Part shown: in pieces, positions 45,631 to 57,674 of the stretch | Layout: each line of letters begins with the position of its first letter | Position numbering within the stretch: the stretch's first letter is position 1 | Origin: Neurospora intermedia | Lineage: Eukaryota > Ascomycota > Sordariomycetes > Sordariales > Sordariaceae | Direction: 5' to 3' | NCBI GenBank assembly: GCA_037102815.1 | Contig: BTPP01000005.1 | Span: 2,294,001-2,358,000 of the forward strand | Length of the DNA stretch: 64,000 nt | The notes under the pieces: generated by a model | Databases searched by the model: none | The model's input: only the letters and a program-made list of their open reading frames with translations | What the model was told of the DNA's origin: nothing | Program-made: the position numbers and the translations under genes

Positions 45631-48600
45631 CACCACGCTTCGGCCGGATCTCTTCCGAACATGACTCCGGAAGAGAAGATGGGCGGGCGGATGACGGAGC
45701 GGGTGACAAACCAACGTCCACTCCAAACTGCTCCAAAAATGAATACTGTTGGCGTTTTTTGTTCTTCGGGACGAGTGGAGCCCGAAAGAGGAGGCGGTCT
45801 GTCTGCCCAACTGCCACCGTTTCATTCCCATTGCTCACTTTTTATCGTACCGAATCCCACAGGACAACCTGACACCTCGGTTGAAGCTACCGTAGCATGG
45901 AGCCAAGCCTCAGGTCGCCGAGCAGAAAGGCCCTCCACCCTCACCACCTGGTTCCCCTGTGCTTTCGAGCGCTAGGTACCAGGGCTTGAAAGGCTCCAAG
46001 GGCTTCATCACCGGATGCCGGCCGAGTGGAGAGCTCCCCACATGCCATCTCCATTCCATTTTCCCTCATCTTGACACTACCGGTGGACTCTGGACTCCAT
46101 TTATTGGAGCAGCATTCCCTGCTGATTCGCTAGGCCCTGTCGTGACGAAACTTTCCTCAATGGGCCCGGTCCTGGGAGAGCCTGGGAGCCTGGATCCTGA
46201 GCCAGATCCTGGCCGGGGTCCTAAAAATCGAACTTGCGAGTCGAGTCAACAACAACGTCGTCCTCGTCCCCCATCATCTTCCGCTGGAGCGGGTGCCGAC
46301 GGGCTTGGCCCATACAGATCGCAGGAATCATGTAGCGCTGATCCGGAATTCTGCATCGACCCGGTAGGACAATATATCACATTACGGAAGTAGCTGCCAT
46401 GTTCAAAGCAGTGCCACATGACAAGTCCTCCCTCGCCAGCTTTCTCTACGCCCTCGGTGGCGGAAGTTGGAATCAGGCCTCAGAAACATATTGAATACGG
46501 GTACCCGGTACCGTTGATCATCCTGCGAACTCGGAATCCGGAGAGGGGCAACATACAATGATGGGCTGGATGGTTGTCTGCTTTGGATTCGCTTGGCAAG
46601 GCGGCATCCCGGTGGAATGGGCGCTATCAGACGCCACGCATTCTTTTGGTTCTTTGACTGCAACTGCTGTTTTCCAGTTCCACGGGTAGCCGAGCCTGAT
46701 AGCTTCTTCGAGGCAAAGCAGTGACCAGGGAGGAGACGCGGTACGAGGCTCACACCGTCATCACGGATTATCAGGGTCCTGAAATTCCACCCAGACTACG
46801 CTCTAGCGAATTACCGAACACTGCTTGCCTGTCACGGCTTGCATGATCCTACATTACGTGTAGCTGCCTGCTGCTGCGAACACTGCATGCCAATTCCATC
46901 CAAAACCTGGAACAGATGTTCATTGTACGGTGAGACGAGGAGGCTTGAGCTTGCACAGGTTCTTACGCAGCCTGCGTAGCCGGCAACTCGGGCATGAATG
47001 GCTCAGACAGCCAAGAGATACCGTCTTTTTGAACCATCTCGGGTCACCAGCATCGCGGTGCCTATTCTTGTACACTGCCGAGACTATGAACGTGCTCATA
47101 GAAATTGGAACTTCCCGCACCATTATTTTTCGCTGACTGAACTGCGCTAGCGGTTCATCAAGCAAGGAGCATCGGCGACGATCTCTCAAACCCCTTGCTC
47201 CAAAGCCCACTTGTCGTCCACGGTTCATCTCAGCCCCTAGCTCCCTCCTGGTCGGCCTCCGCCATTCGCGCTAACGGGACAGGCCCGTGAGGTCCGTAGC
47301 GAACCCCCCTGGTAAGGAGCGCGCAACAATTGCGGACACTTGCGCACAGACTGCGGCAAGACGTAAGCCAACGGTTCGACGGCCTTGCTGACCTTCCCCG
47401 TTGCTACCCCCGTGCCCTTGGTATGCATGGCGTAACGGCGGGTTGCGGCTTCAACCATGATTGGGCGGCTAGCCCATCCACTGGGGCCGCTGCCATCCAA
47501 GCGCACGGCGTCTGATGTGCTGAGATCCGATGTACAAGTGCTTGTCACTGCCCGCCAGCGGGTGTCCCGACGCAGCACACAGTACTTTCTACATTTTCTA
47601 CGCGGTAGGTTAAACATCACCAGCCGAGACTCAGCAGGTTGAGCCGAATGGTCACGATTCGACGCGCCGGTTTGGGTTCGTGATCCGAGGCTGACAAACT
47701 CGAGCGCGGGGCCCGGTACATACCTATCATAACTCAGAAGAAAAGCGACCAAACGGCAGTGCTCCTCCATACATACCTCTCTCGGGGCCTCATCCGGTGC
47801 GCGGAATCAACAGCATGATAGGCACATGTATCCGTTCTACCAGCATCCACTTTGACGGTCCCAACCCCGCCTACACCTCCTCGGTCGGAAAAAAAAAAAA
47901 TGGATTACGCCCCGTTGCCCGCCCGTTTTCCTGCCTGTGCTCGGGGATATGGCACTTCAGACAAATCCGAAAAATGAGACGAACTCCCTGAAATAGCGTA
48001 ACACCGAGCCAGTGATATTGTGGCAAACAAGGCGTGAGTAGTGAGAGGCTGACCTAAAGGGCCCTGAATGTACATCCCGCCGTCAAGGGATTATATTGGA
48101 TCTGTTGCTCAAATTCGACCAAGAAAGACTGCGGACGGCCAAGCCAACATGAACCAAAATTACTGCCCCGTACTGTGATTCTCCAAACAGCCACAAGGGC
48201 GATTCATACTAAGGCACGGCACTGCATTGTATTCGTCTTCACGATTCAACTTTTCCTTTTTTATCTGTTACTTGGGCATGGTAATATTCCGTATGGACGA
48301 TTGGCTATGGAAGCAAGGAAACCGGGGGCAAAATGTGCATACCAGGTCCGGGGTTCGTTGTCAGCGCGGCCCCTGGGTTCCTTAATCAAGATCCCAAAAG
48401 CCCACCGAACGGCTCTGCGTTGAAGACACACAGGGCAAAGAACAAAGAACGAGAAAAAGGAAGATCTCACTGGTGGAACGTATCCTTGTGGCTTCACCTG
48501 ATGTCCCTGGTCATCTACAGATGCAGGGGGTTCTTACGAGCGAGCAAAAGCCATGGACGGACTCAGGATACAAACCAGGACAAACAGTCTGGCAGTGACG

Positions 48601-48650
48601 CAGCACAATAACAACAAGAACAGGGGCCCCCAAGCATGCTTCGACGGTAC

Positions 48651-48682
48651 GGTTAGGGCGCGTACGATCCACCAGTAAATGG
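48651..48682 (+). repeat. left terminal inverted repeat
   Basis: Begins GGTTAGGGCGC and continues GTACGATCCACCAGTAAATGG. The inner 21 bases are identical to the reverse complement of the right end; the outer part matches at most positions. Confidence 0.85.
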
Positions 48683-48756
48683 CCCAGTAAAGGGTGCCAG
48701 TAAATGGATTTTACAGCCCACGCACTGGCCAGCTCGTAACCATCCCAGTAAAGGGG
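48683..48756 (+). repeat. left subterminal repeats of the element
   Basis: Three further copies of the TIR word: CCCAGTAAAGGG (48683-48694), CCAGTAAATGG (48697-48707) and CCCAGTAAAGGGG (48744-48756). Subterminal copies of a TIR word are common transposase-binding sites; that role is inferred. Confidence 0.75.
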
Positions 48757-49439
48757 GGTCGTCTTGGCCATGACCCACATTTGGCAGTTACGTGAGGGGA
48801 TTTCTAGAATGTGATCGAAATGTTAGAAATTAATAGAAATCGTTGTATTTGAACCAGTATAAAAATCGTAGTATTATTGCTCGCTACAGTACCCTTATTG
48901 AATACTATTGTTACCCCTTTCCTTTATTGTCTTTTTAAGAATAATAACCGTCTGCTTTTGTACCTAAATAAATAATAGTCGAATTTAAGTAGTAATATAG
49001 GGAGAATCCTAAACTATAGGATTTTAATTACTATTATAGAGTAATTAATATCCCTCTAGTTAGTTACCCTCTAATTAATTGAACCTATTCCCCTATAGTT
49101 AGCTCTCCCCTCCTAATCCGAATTAGAAGAAGAGGAGGAACCGTATTGTAATTAAGAATTAGATATAGGATAGCGAGTAGGAGGTTTACTTATTTACCCT
49201 TTTAAAAAACGTTGCTAGCGATAGTATTATTAGTTAGAATAATTATAAAGACTAAGTATATAATAGTTTCGTTATTAGAATAGCTGAGCGCTTTAATTTA
49301 TTATTAAATAATAACCAGATCTATAATAAAGTCGATTCGTTTTATTGTAAATAGCGTACGTAGATGATATTAAAGAATGTTTCGCAATTAGGGTTCGGAT
49401 TTAATTTTAATACTAGTATAGCAATTATACTTAATAAAG

Positions 49440-49914
49440 TATAGGATTTGCTAATTGAAGTTAATATATTATATAAGACTAACTATAATAAAGGCGAATT
49501 AATTAAGGCCTAATAGAAAAATAAAGAGGTTACCTAATTTAAAAATAAATTTCTTCCTTATTGTAAATTTATAGAGGATACGTTTACGGATGACTAAGGT
49601 ACTACCAGTTAGTACGTAAAGATATTAGGCGTATTATTTATTTTAAAAGAGTTCCCTATTCCCTTCCCCCTAATTGAAAATTTTAATAGTAATAATGAGG
49701 TTAACAATAAGAACCTTCTTCCTATCCTTGCCTACGTTCGTAATAGTAAAAGGAAGGTTGCTACTTTTAATATAGATCCTAAAAAGAAGAAGAGGAGTAA
49801 TACGACCGAAGTTATTATTAAGAATATTAAAGCGCTAATTAAAGTAATAAAAGAGACCCTACCTCCTTCTATCCCTATTATTATTATAAGTTCTACGGTT
49901 AGATTTAACGTTTA
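49440..49914 (+). pseudogene. RIP-mutated coding remnant inside the element
   Basis: One plus-strand frame reads as protein for about 150 codons, interrupted mainly by TAA and TAG codons explicable as C-to-T changes of CAA/CAG. Legible pieces include FLPYCKFIEDTFTDD, YVKILGVLFILKEFPIPFPL, LLPILAYVRNSKRKVATF and a basic KKKKR cluster. I do not recognise the protein; it is presumably part of the element's own coding sequence. Confidence 0.45.
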
Positions 49915-52168
49915 ATTTAATTACACTTTTAATTTTTTTTATAAAGAATAGAAGGATAAAGTTAATAATACTATTACTAAAATTATATTTTAAGAATAGG
50001 AGGAGTTTAATAGAAAAGTGCACTACTTTATAAAGATATTTAATAGAAAGAAGGAAGCGTACTTTTATAAATTGAAAAAGAGGATTAATAAGGGTAATAA
50101 TATAGTAGTTGGGGGAGGAAATTTCTATTTAGAAATTAATATTTATTTTAATTTTATCGATCCTGAATTATAGTAAATTTGAAGGTATATTTATTAGTAG
50201 AATATAGGCGGGAGGGAACGGGAAGTAGGTTAGACCCCGGATTTTTATATTTTATTTTTTTAATATAATTTCTCTATATTGAAATAAAATTACCCAAAAA
50301 AATCGTATATATATAAAAATTATACCGTTTTAATCGCTAAATTAAGCCGAATCGATGTATTATATTTATATTAATTTTAAAGTAGATTTGCGGGAGATAT
50401 AAATATTACAAATAATTTTGAGATTTTTTAGTTCGGTAGGGAGGCGAGAGCCAAAACTACGCTAAAGTTGATTAATATAATAAATATTACTAGAAATTTT
50501 GAAATTAGACATTAGAATTGAGTTTTTGAAAAAGATAGATTTTTATATACTCTAGTACTCTAGGGGGTAATTTAGTAATTTGAATTTATAATTCGATATA
50601 TACAATTCTATTGGATTTGAATAATTTAAAGGGTAATTTATATAGTTAGTACTAAATTACCCTATTTGTTTATAAACTCCTATATTGTAAATTAACCCCC
50701 CTTCCTCCTTCTATTATTAAATTAACCCTCTTTAATTAGATTTAACCTTTTATACCTCCCCTCTTATTACAAGCTTATTATAGTAATCGATTTACATCCT
50801 TCTAATAATATAATTACAATATTAATTTATATATCCCTTTACGCCTCTATTTATTTCGAAGCTAGTAAAATTAGATTATATAATATTATTATTATTATTC
50901 TTACGTATAATCGGTTGGAGATGCGCTACTTCGTTTCGTATTACCTTTTTAAAAGTTATAGTACCCCGCGTTAATAAATTATTATACCGGTTAAGTATAT
51001 TATTATATTTGAGAAGTTAATTTAATAATATTGCTGTAATAAAAATTACTTTTACTTATATATTAATATTAAAGCTAGGCGAGTAATAGTAGATTTGGAA
51101 CGTACTTTTTAGTTTACCGATTACTTTTTCGATAATAATATAGGTTTAATTATAGTGGAGGTTGAATAATTCTTCCTTATTAGTTAGTCTAAGCCCTACC
51201 CTTACCGTTTCTTAGAGGTAATACTATATATTACAATATAATATAAATAGTCGATAATTAGAGTTATACCCTCTATTAGTAAGGTAATACTATCCTTATA
51301 GTATAGTAAATTTATAAGTACTTTATTGAATAAAAGTACTATTTAATATTTTTTAATTATTTGTTAACCCTTCCTAATTAAGTAGTATATATAGAACCCG
51401 ACCGTTAAAGTTACAAATTACTAATATATTAATCGAATAACCGCCTTTATAATTACGCTATAACTTTAATAAATTAATATCTAATCGTATATTAAAGTAT
51501 AACCTATTGAAAGCTCTTAATACTTTACGAAAGTAGGGAAAGGTCTTCGGGTTACCCTCTATGATATTAGAGGTTTAGAGAGGGGGTAATTTAATTTTTT
51601 AGTTACCGAATATAATATATGCATCGAATACTTTATAAAAGGCTCTATTTATTAGTAAATCTATATACCTACTACTTCTTAATATATATATTAACGAACT
51701 TTCTAATAGAATTAGCGCTATACCTAAATAAATAACCCGTTATCCGAAAAGTAAGGCTTTAATTAATTACGAATAGAAAGATTAATACTTTCTTATAGGC
51801 GGATATATATCTAGCTAATAATAATCTAGTATAGTAATATAGCTATTCAATTAAAGTATAGAACGTCCGAGGACCTATACGGATTAAATCTTTAAAGCGC
51901 TTAATATAGCTATTGAGCAGCTCCTTTGTAGTAAAGAGACTTCGCTATCTATACAAATTTGCTAGTCTAGGGGGTTACTATAGTACTAATAAACTTAAGA
52001 GAGCTACGAGTAGTATAATTAGAGCCTTCTAACGAGGTTATAGTCGACGGCAGCGAATTTAGAGAGCGGTAGAATATATAGTGGTAAATAGGGATTTAAA
52101 ATGTGATTGCGCTGAAGGTTGTTATGTAATATAAAAAAGATGGATTCTGGGAATTTCTAGTATATTTC

Positions 52169-52186
52169 CGGACCTTTGGAGGTCCG
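52169..52186. other. short hairpin near the right end of the element
   Basis: Seven-base arms CGGACCT and AGGTCCG separated by TTGG, in the less mutated right end of the transposon. Confidence 0.6.
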
Positions 52187-52280
52187 AAAATGAATCTCAG
52201 TATTTATAGTGAAATATACGATTTTTATTGGCCAGAAGGGGGTTGTAGGTCAAAAAATTTATTGGAATTGATTTTGCAGC

Positions 52281-52351
52281 GATTTACTAGTAAATCGGTT
52301 ATTGGTCGTTGCGTTTACGACTTGGGAATTACGGTCAGTAACATTTACTGG
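52281..52351 (-). repeat. right subterminal repeats and palindrome
   Basis: Contains the perfect 16-bp palindrome GATTTACTAGTAAATC (52281-52296) and an inverted copy CATTTACTGG (52342-52351), mirroring the left-end repeats. Confidence 0.7.
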
Positions 52352-52353
52352 AG

Positions 52354-52386
52354 CCATTTACTGGTGGATCGTACACGCACTTACCC
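52354..52386 (-). repeat. right terminal inverted repeat
   Basis: On the minus strand it reads GGGTAAGTGCGT followed by GTACGATCCACCAGTAAATGG, pairing with the left end. Confidence 0.85.
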
Positions 52387-54263
52387 CATTACCGCTCCTC
52401 AGACATTGCGAATAATAGCATAAGGTGTTGTTGCTGGCATTTCCTGGTGTTTCGGTGCATCAGTTGCGCCGAATACGGACTGCGCATGGGGTTCAAACCT
52501 TCAGCTTTCCTCAACCAACACTCGCTGGGGCACATTACATATCACTTTCGTGACCCCTTTTTTCATCATCATTTCTGGCGTAGCAAGCTTACCACAAGTA
52601 CCATTAGCTTCCGTTTCCGTTCTTCTCTGCGGTAGCTATGCTGCTTAGCGCATACTATGTATGAGCTAGAGACTGGACAAGTTGGGACGAGGGTTGCGAT
52701 CGCTTCAACGCAGCGCTAGACCGCATAAAGTAGCTTTACTTTCATGCTGTATGAAAGCCTGTACCCCCTCAGCCCTTTTCTCTGTATACCTACTAAGCTC
52801 ACCGTTGCTACGCTACTCAGGCCTGCTTTTGCACCTTCTGTCCTTCTTCTAGTCACTTTCGGTTAGCCAATTTTCAGAGCTTCTTCCGCCCTGCGTGTAT
52901 CTATATATTGTTTCAACTGCCCTGCGTCCACACTTCACTTCCAGCAGCCGTTCCGCATCTGTAGATGCAAGGCGTTGATTTTCACTCTTGAATGGCTATT
53001 AATCCTTTCTGAGGATCACCGCCCATTAGCTAGCAGGTTGGAGAATCTAGACCACACTATACTAGGGACTATACTGGAATGGGTATCAGGAAGCACTGGA
53101 GGTTGTCTTTCACTACACTACTGTATATCTTGAGGTTTCACCTACGTATAAGTTGCCGCTGACCATTCATATGGCGGAAATTCCCCCACATTCTTCCCCT
53201 GACCCTAAAAGGAGAAGGAAGCACTAAGAGACAAATACGGATAAGAAGGACACACATCCGCCGGTGCTACTGATAGGGGCCGCCGTATGACCGCCTGATG
53301 GTTGCAAAAAGAAGACTCGATCCGGGGATCTACTAGTACAGCACGATCCCGACTCAGACACCGAGGACGGCAACCACTATAGGCAAGTGCAGCACGAAAA
53401 GGTCAGCGGGGCGAGCCTTTCAGGTTTGACGAAAGCCAGCCGCAGCATATTCGCGGATCATAGCGGCGGCGTTGAGGTTGCACGGCGCTGCAACACTGTG
53501 AGAACCTGGGCAGAATATTCCCAACAGAGGCACAATGGACGGTGCCTTGAGCGAGATTGGACCTCCAAAGCTTGAGACATTGTGTGAATGAGTCTTTGGC
53601 ACAGGGGGGGCTCGGGCCACAAAAACATAGAGGGCCTGGCGCCCACCCACGCACCTACACCTCCGCACCGACACGTTCTGTTCACCAATGCTCTCGCCGT
53701 GCTAAAGGGGCATATCACAACGGGTACCGGCCAGAGGAAGCTTGCGCCGTCTTCTATCGATATCTTGTTTAAGAAATTGAGCGTCGCGAAAGACATGACC
53801 GAACGACGATAAAACGCGAAACGAGCCTTCAAGCAATAGACAGTGGTGAAAACACCTACACGAATCATTGTTGAGCGCCGCATCTTCGAGGGCGTGCCTT
53901 AGTGCGTATCGATCCTCTGGGTCGGTATAAGGGAACCTAGCGCGCGTGGCCAGGGTGTGGAAAATTACGAGGTGAAGCGAGGAAAAGAGAAGAAAACAAG
54001 TTATAAGAAAAAAAAAGAAAAAAAAAAGAAAAAAAAAAAGGAAGCAGGCTAGTGGCCTCGTGGGAATTGCCGGGGTCTGAATTATAAACCCCCGTCCTGG
54101 TTCGGTCTCCATTTCCCGCCAAACTGACGAGACCGCAAAAGGTCCCGTCTGCATGTTCCTCGACCGGCATCTCCCCAGAATCCATCCTATTGGGGACCTT
54201 GTGGAGACGGTTCCGAATCAGGCTGCTTTTGCCGGAAACTGCCTCCTCTCAAAATCCAGCACC
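52387..54263. promoter_or_regulatory. upstream region of the Zn2Cys6 gene
   Basis: 1.9 kb between the transposon and the transcription-factor start. It contains an A-rich run at about 54007-54039 and no supported gene. It should hold the promoter and leader of the transcription-factor gene. Confidence 0.5.
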
Positions 54264-57200
54264 ATGGCAGCTGCGTCGTCGCACAATAACAATAACAAGC
54301 CATCATGCCCTCGATCCCCCGTTGACCCATCGACTGGCACTCCATTATTCGACGAGTCACCCGTCTCGTCGGCTACCTCTGCCAAACCGCATGCGCCACA
54401 GCAACCGTATCTTGGCGGCCTGACTAGCACGACTCCTTCTGCTACTGTACCAGGGACGACCCCGGCTTCATCGGTTCCGGCTTCAGCACCTCGCCCTCCT
54501 TCACCACGATCGCTGCCGCAGCCACCACATCCACCGAGGATCTCCACTCTAGCATCATCTTCGACAGAGAACCTTCTTAGCCACCAGGTCTCTCACCAGA
54601 ACTCATCATTCCACTCATACACGCCTGCCACAGCAACGCCTTTCACCATGGGAGGCCGAGACTCCCTCCCGTCCAACGACTCAGTGTCTGGTACGCCGGG
54701 CCCTTCATCCGGTCACCAGTTACCCTCGTCCAGTTCACAAGCCCAGAAGCGGGCATATCGCCAGAGGAGGAAAGACCCAAGTTGCGACGCCTGCCGAGAG
54801 AGAAAGGTCAAGTGCGACGCGACCGACACTACCAGCTGCTCCGAATGTTCAAGCCGCAATGTCAAGTGCCAATTCACCAAGGAGACGAACCGGCGCATGT
54901 CTTCCATTAAGCAGGTGCAGGATCTCGAGAAGACGCTGGACAAGCTCAAGCGGGAGAACCTCAACCTGAAGCGAGCCTTGGAAACCCAGGGTCACGGTGT
55001 TCATGGCCATATTAACCATAGTCTAGGCCGTGGACAGACTCACATGTCCATGGACCGCATGGACATTGACAGCGGTCCTGTTGTTGGTGGCATGGGCATT
55101 GAGCAGATGCTTGCCCTTCTTCTTCCCGAGATAGGCGCCGAACCGAAGCCGAAGAAGAGGCCTGTCCCGATTCCCGCGCTTGCGCAAGCCCGGTCAAACA
55201 TCCGAATCCCCGCAAAGGGCGTGTGGAAGCCGCCGGCGCAATATCGACATTCGCCAGCTGGTCCATCCATCTTTGACTACACACCGAGGCCCGAGTTGCC
55301 CTCGCAACAGACAACAGACCACCTGATGCGCTGCTATTATTCGTCCGCTCATACCATGACGCCCATTATCCACTGGCCCACCTTCCGGCAAGAGGTTGAT
55401 AACTTGTACAGGCCAGGAGGACTAACACAGCATGTGCCTACGTCGTTTCTGGCCATGTTCTACGCCGTTCTTGCTGTAGGCGCTCTGTTTTCTCCAGATC
55501 CGCACCGTTCTTACCGGGCAGCCGAATGGATCGAGGCCTCCAGGAAACTTATTGACCCTTGGGGTAACGACTTTGTGCTGGACCATGCTCGATCATTGGT
55601 TTTCATCAGCATTGCCCTCAATGAGCTCAACCTGAAGTCCGCAGCATGGAACTGGCTCGGTAACGCAGTCAAGGTGGCCCAGGACATTGGCTTGCACTCG
55701 GATATGGGTTCGTGGCCATTGATTGAAAAAGAGATGCGGAAGCGTACCTGGTGGTCCATCTACATCCTGGACCGCAGTCTAAGCCTCGAGCTTGGGCGAC
55801 CCATGTTGATCGATGATGTCGACTGCGACGTGCCACTCCCCATGGGCGTAGATGACCACTTTATACGCGACAACGGAATGGTTGTTCCCAACGGCGCTGA
55901 GCCCCTTACTCACTCGCTGCTCGCCATCACACACGTTGTGCGATCATACACTGCCCTCGGCCGACTACTTTCTTTGTCCGGGAATGAAGGACCGATGCTT
56001 CACAACCGAAACGAGTTTATGAGTCCAGCAATCCCGCCTGCTCGGCTCGCGACCTTTGATCAATACTTTGCATCATGCCTGCGTACCTTCCCTCCGGCGT
56101 GCGACCCTTCTTCTGGCTCCCCACTCGCCCCGGTACTCCTCAACCCGCTGATCTACCTCCTGCATGCGCGACTCGTGCTTCATCGCCAGAACCTTTCTCC
56201 GCAATGCCCACCCGATTCCCGTCTCCTGGCCGCGGAGCAGTGTACAAACATTGCGCTGGAGACGGCTGCTTACCTGAAGCGCATGACACCTACCCTTCCC
56301 GAGGGAGCCACAGCGCTCACGACCATGCACATCTTCCGATGCGCCTTGTTCCTCCTGCTCATCGGCCACTTAGACCAAGCTCTCGTCTGCATACGGGAGC
56401 TGGCAGCGATCAATACCAACAGGGAGGTTGCCGTTCCCTGTGGACGTTACCTCTTGTTCTTCGTCGGCGTTGTAGGACAAAAGAGGAGCGACTATCTCCA
56501 GAGGATCATGATGACGGGGAGCCCAGAACCGGCGCCCGTGAGGTTGAGAAACGCTCTGGTAAGGGATGAGGAGCTAATTGCGTATGTGAGCGCGGATCTG
56601 CAGGCGCGGCCCGATACAGCGTGGATCTGGGCAGGCGGAGAGCAGGACCATGCAGCAGCTGCAGCTGCGGCGGCGGCGGCTGGACGTGTAGTGGGGAGCA
56701 CCAGCGGCTCAAGCCATGGAGGAGCAAACGGACTAGGAACTCTTTTCAGCGAGGAAGCCAAGATGGGCTTGTCGAAGGAGGAAATCAACGAGTGGAACGT
56801 CAACAAGGGCTGGACGAGACTGGACGAAATGGTGCGCGGATTAGCTCACCCGCTTGCGGTACCGTTAGCACAGGTACCAATGGTGCCATCGACTTCGAGC
56901 CAAACGCCAACTTCAGCCACCAGACCTACACACTCGTTGGCTTCAACACCCACATCCGCCACTGCCCCTCCTCCCCCGTACTCACAAGGCCCGCCGCCAC
57001 CAGTAACGGTCTCCGGGCCCCATCCTCCTCCTCCTCCTCCCGTGCACTATAGCCATCATGCACCACCGCCGCCACCACCACCGCCGCCGCCGCCGCCGTC
57101 AGCTCGAGGACGCCAAATGCCACCAATTCAACCCGGACCCAGCCCGCAACAACCGCCCCCGCCAGCAAGTTGGGGCCATCCCACAAGCGGCCCGACCCTC

Positions 57201-57674
57201 CCTCCCCCGCAACAGGCCCGATCTCCATATATCCCCCCGCATGCGCACCACCCCCAGGGCCCTCCACCACCAGCACAACCCCCAACGCTCCCTAGTATCT
57301 CCCCAGCCGGTACTCCCCGTATCAAGAGCGAACCCGGACTGCCATCCCTACCACCCCTTGGAGGAGACAGAGATGATAAACGACCTGTCGGCTTGGGAAT
57401 TGGTGGTGGTGGTGGTGAAAGAGGACCGGCAAGTGCCATAAGCCCCTCCAACAGGGCAGCGGTGCTTCAGAGCAGCGTAGGCGGCGGACACGGAGCGGGC
57501 AGTCCAACGCTGAGTGTCAGCCGCAGCCCCATAAGTGCGACGACGACGCCGACGACGGCCATGATGCCGAACGGAATCTTGAATCCGATCGGTGGGAAGG
57601 AGAATGCGAACCTGAAGCCGCCGGCGATCAAGAGCCAGAGTCAGGAGAGGATAAGCATTGCCAACATTATTTAG
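54264..57674 (+). CDS. Zn2Cys6 fungal-specific transcription factor
   Basis: 1136 residues in one exon from the ATG at 54264, chosen for its CAGCACCATGG context; an in-frame ATG at 54153 would add 37 residues. Order of parts: a Ser/Pro-rich N-terminus; a binuclear zinc cluster at about 174-202 with spacing CX2CX6CX7CX2CX6C (SCDACRERKVKC, SCSECSSRNVKC); a short coiled coil directly after (VQDLEKTLDKLKRENLNLK) for dimerisation. Next is a fungal-specific regulatory domain at about 350-620 (MTPIIHWPTF, RKRTWWSIYILDRSLSLELG, PMLIDDVDCDVPLP). The tail is a long Pro-rich stretch with runs of 8 or more Pro and an Ala run, probably an activation region. The target genes cannot be told. The upstream intergenic space is unusually large. 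Confidence 0.92.
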   Translation: MAAASSHNNNNKPSCPRSPVDPSTGTPLFDESPVSSATSAKPHAPQQPYLGGLTSTTPSATVPGTTPASSVPASAPRPPSPRSLPQPPHPPRISTLASSSTENLLSHQVSHQNSSFHSYTPATATPFTMGGRDSLPSNDSVSGTPGPSSGHQLPSSSSQAQKRAYRQRRKDPSCDACRERKVKCDATDTTSCSECSSRNVKCQFTKETNRRMSSIKQVQDLEKTLDKLKRENLNLKRALETQGHGVHGHINHSLGRGQTHMSMDRMDIDSGPVVGGMGIEQMLALLLPEIGAEPKPKKRPVPIPALAQARSNIRIPAKGVWKPPAQYRHSPAGPSIFDYTPRPELPSQQTTDHLMRCYYSSAHTMTPIIHWPTFRQEVDNLYRPGGLTQHVPTSFLAMFYAVLAVGALFSPDPHRSYRAAEWIEASRKLIDPWGNDFVLDHARSLVFISIALNELNLKSAAWNWLGNAVKVAQDIGLHSDMGSWPLIEKEMRKRTWWSIYILDRSLSLELGRPMLIDDVDCDVPLPMGVDDHFIRDNGMVVPNGAEPLTHSLLAITHVVRSYTALGRLLSLSGNEGPMLHNRNEFMSPAIPPARLATFDQYFASCLRTFPPACDPSSGSPLAPVLLNPLIYLLHARLVLHRQNLSPQCPPDSRLLAAEQCTNIALETAAYLKRMTPTLPEGATALTTMHIFRCALFLLLIGHLDQALVCIRELAAINTNREVAVPCGRYLLFFVGVVGQKRSDYLQRIMMTGSPEPAPVRLRNALVRDEELIAYVSADLQARPDTAWIWAGGEQDHAAAAAAAAAAGRVVGSTSGSSHGGANGLGTLFSEEAKMGLSKEEINEWNVNKGWTRLDEMVRGLAHPLAVPLAQVPMVPSTSSQTPTSATRPTHSLASTPTSATAPPPPYSQGPPPPVTVSGPHPPPPPPVHYSHHAPPPPPPPPPPPPSARGRQMPPIQPGPSPQQPPPPASWGHPTSGPTLPPPQQARSPYIPPHAHHPQGPPPPAQPPTLPSISPAGTPRIKSEPGLPSLPPLGGDRDDKRPVGLGIGGGGGERGPASAISPSNRAAVLQSSVGGGHGAGSPTLSVSRSPISATTTPTTAMMPNGILNPIGGKENANLKPPAIKSQSQERISIANII

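Larger units (their letters stand above)
35928..48650. other. 12.7 kb region without confident genes
   Basis: Only short, overlapping open frames on both strands, none with a family signature. Base composition is ordinary rather than AT-rich, so most of it is not RIP-degraded repeat. It contains a 39-nt poly(A) run, a GT-rich microsatellite near 45600-45627, many GTACCTAC-type words and one weak gene candidate at 44968-45630. It may be long regulatory DNA, unannotated non-coding RNA, or old decayed repeats. Confidence 0.5.
48651..52386. mobile_element. RIP-degraded DNA transposon, superfamily unknown
   Basis: 3.7 kb element bounded by terminal inverted repeats of about 32 bp that share GTACGATCCACCAGTAAATGG at their inner ends. 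The interior (about 48790-52080) is very AT-rich with TpA in excess and CpA/TpG scarce, while CpG survives. That is the RIP signature rather than CpG decay. Both ends (about 140 bp left and 300 bp right) keep near-normal composition. Stops of the TAA/TAG kind interrupt an otherwise recognisable frame. No target-site duplication could be identified, and no transposase family is recognised, so the class is open. Confidence 0.75.

Noticed and set aside
52447-52635. GGTTCAAACC-like word near 52490 as a tRNA B box
   Set aside because: No matching A box, acceptor stem or cloverleaf could be drawn. I also looked for dispersed 5S rRNA genes and saw none in the window.
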